A stretch of 64,000 nucleotides of DNA from Hyperoodon ampullatus (lineage: Eukaryota > Chordata > Mammalia > Artiodactyla > Ziphiidae). Both the position numbers and the translations under genes were made by a program. Below, in pieces: positions 63,219 through 64,000 of this stretch. A model generated the notes under the pieces. That model did no database searches, had not been told where the DNA came from, and saw nothing but the letters and a program-made list of their open reading frames with translations. Every line of letters starts with the position of its first letter. Position 1 is the first letter of the stretch. The DNA lies in NCBI GenBank assembly GCA_949752795.1, contig CATKHW010000558.1, positions 992,001-1,056,000 on the forward strand, written 5' to 3'.

Positions 63219-64000
63219 TTCTTTACAATTCCTTCAGGGGCTCTGATGAAACCTGGAATAACCCTATCTACAACGACAGCTGGATGTGGCATAAGTCTGG
63301 ACACTTGGGACAGAGAGGATTGGTTAGATTGGGTGAGCAAATGCAGACATTTTAAAGCAATAATGCGTGGCACACATTCCAAGGGTCCCAACTCTCCAGG
63401 TGGAAGGGAATATTACTACAGCTATAACATGTACGGGAAACCTAGAGAATGGACACACTGTGAATACGAAAGGTTTCTAGAATTCAACTAATAGCCCCTC
63501 TCTTGTTTCTCCGGCTAGAATTTCCTACTGCTTTACTATCAATCTCCCAACTTGGAGAGACAGCCCCTTTAACCTCCTGGTTCGCACAGCTTGCCAATTT
63601 GGCAGAGGATGAAAGTGAAGAGGGAGAACCAATGAGAGAGTAGCTGTTAGGCATTTGGACGGTCACATATACTCTAATTTCCCGGCAGGAAGAAGAATTA
63701 ACCAAAGTCTCAGCCACCCGCCAGGAAGCAGTATAGGTCCTGAACCAAAATTTTGGTCTTGCCGTCAGCTCACCAAAAACGAGTAGAAAAATGGAGCTCA
63801 GGGGCACAGCAATTCACAAACTGGCAGAGTAATAAATGACAACTATCATCCAAACATCTGTTGAGTGAAGGCAACGAGGTAGACTTGAAAGCGAGACAGA
63901 ATACCAGGAAACAGATTTCAAGAGGTACATTGGAATCTCCTTTAAAGCACAGGAAGAGGGCACAACTTCGACAATGATGCACTTGGCCAAAAAGGGCGTA
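63219..64000 (+). repeat. Satellite unit 34, class A (cut by window end)
   Basis: Class A front part sharing private variants with unit 27. The window ends 13 bases into the palindrome's left arm (from 63988). Confidence 0.92.

Larger units (their letters stand above)
1..64000 (+). repeat. Satellite array, ~1,742-bp unit, probably common cetacean satellite
   Basis: The same ~1.74-kb sequence recurs head to tail across the window, interrupted only at 3067-8580 (minisatellite) and 8848-9071 (SINE). Unit lengths measured from a fixed landmark after the A-rich run range from 1,739 to 1,748 bp. All copies are in the same orientation. The + strand is the sense strand of the L1-derived part. The unit length, the L1 component and the whale-type SINE together suggest the common cetacean satellite; this name is inferred and was not checked against a database. 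Open reading frames in the array are all short, recur only because the DNA recurs, and show no domain, so none is called a gene. Confidence 0.93.

Noticed and set aside
11731..63999. Palindrome as a rho-independent type terminator or transposon inverted-repeat ends
   Set aside because: There is no T-run with RNA-terminator geometry on either side, the DNA is eukaryotic, and the arms meet at a spacer-free centre with no element between them.
10966..64000. Many reading frames of 60-145 codons on both strands that recur every 1.74 kb
   Set aside because: They exist in several frames of the same DNA, carry no domain, change start and stop between copies, and are cut or fused by single-base changes. 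They are by-products of a conserved repeat, not genes.
10966..64000. CENP-B box or other known centromere protein site
   Set aside because: I looked for the 17-bp box core ('ttcg....a..cggg') and saw no convincing match. 'acttcgacaatgatgc' shares only the first bases.

Overview
This window is repetitive, heterochromatin-type DNA from a mammal, almost certainly a whale. I see no protein-coding gene, RNA gene or intact transposon gene. Two things point to a cetacean. First, a complete tRNA-derived SINE of the CHR family (cetacean/hippo/ruminant) lies at 8848-9071 on the minus strand. Second, nearly the whole window is a head-to-tail tandem array with a ~1,742-bp unit, which fits the common cetacean satellite as I remember it (about 1.7 kb in most whales, shorter in delphinids). 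I could not run a database search, so the satellite name rests on unit length, the L1-derived tail and the SINE.

Layout. 1-359 is the tail of a first, diverged unit. Units 1 to 3 (360-10965) are clearly diverged from the rest, and from unit 4 onward the copies are very similar to one another. Unit 2 (2107-9220) is interrupted twice: a ~5.5-kb minisatellite (3067-8580, ~24-bp unit) replaces about 400 bp of it, and the SINE sits in its tail with a 17-bp target-site duplication. From 9221 to the end there are 31 further units plus a partial one.

Anatomy of one unit. The first ~1.1 kb is sequence I do not recognise, with a ~72-bp near-perfect palindrome about 765-770 bp in. The last ~650 bp is derived from the 3' end of a LINE-1 element in sense orientation on the + strand and ends in an A-rich run. 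I therefore number units from just after that A-rich run. Published work, as I recall it, already describes an L1 component in cetacean heterochromatin satellites.

Higher-order structure. Units from 4 onward fall into three classes, here called A, B and C by diagnostic variants on both sides of the palindrome. In order, units 4-34 read A B C/A B C/A B C/A B/A | A B C A A | A B C A A | B C A | B C A | B C A | B B C A. So there is a B-C/A dimer (3,484 bp) at 16194-23160, a 5-unit repeat of 8.71 kb present twice (24903-42320), and a B-C-A trimer of ~5.22 kb on the right. The last part also holds a fresh 1,748-bp duplication of a B unit. Several units are hybrids; in three of the five recorded, the class switch lies 25-75 bp upstream of the palindrome.

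The window looks like the flank of a satellite block: old, decayed and insertion-bearing on the left, and actively homogenised on the right.
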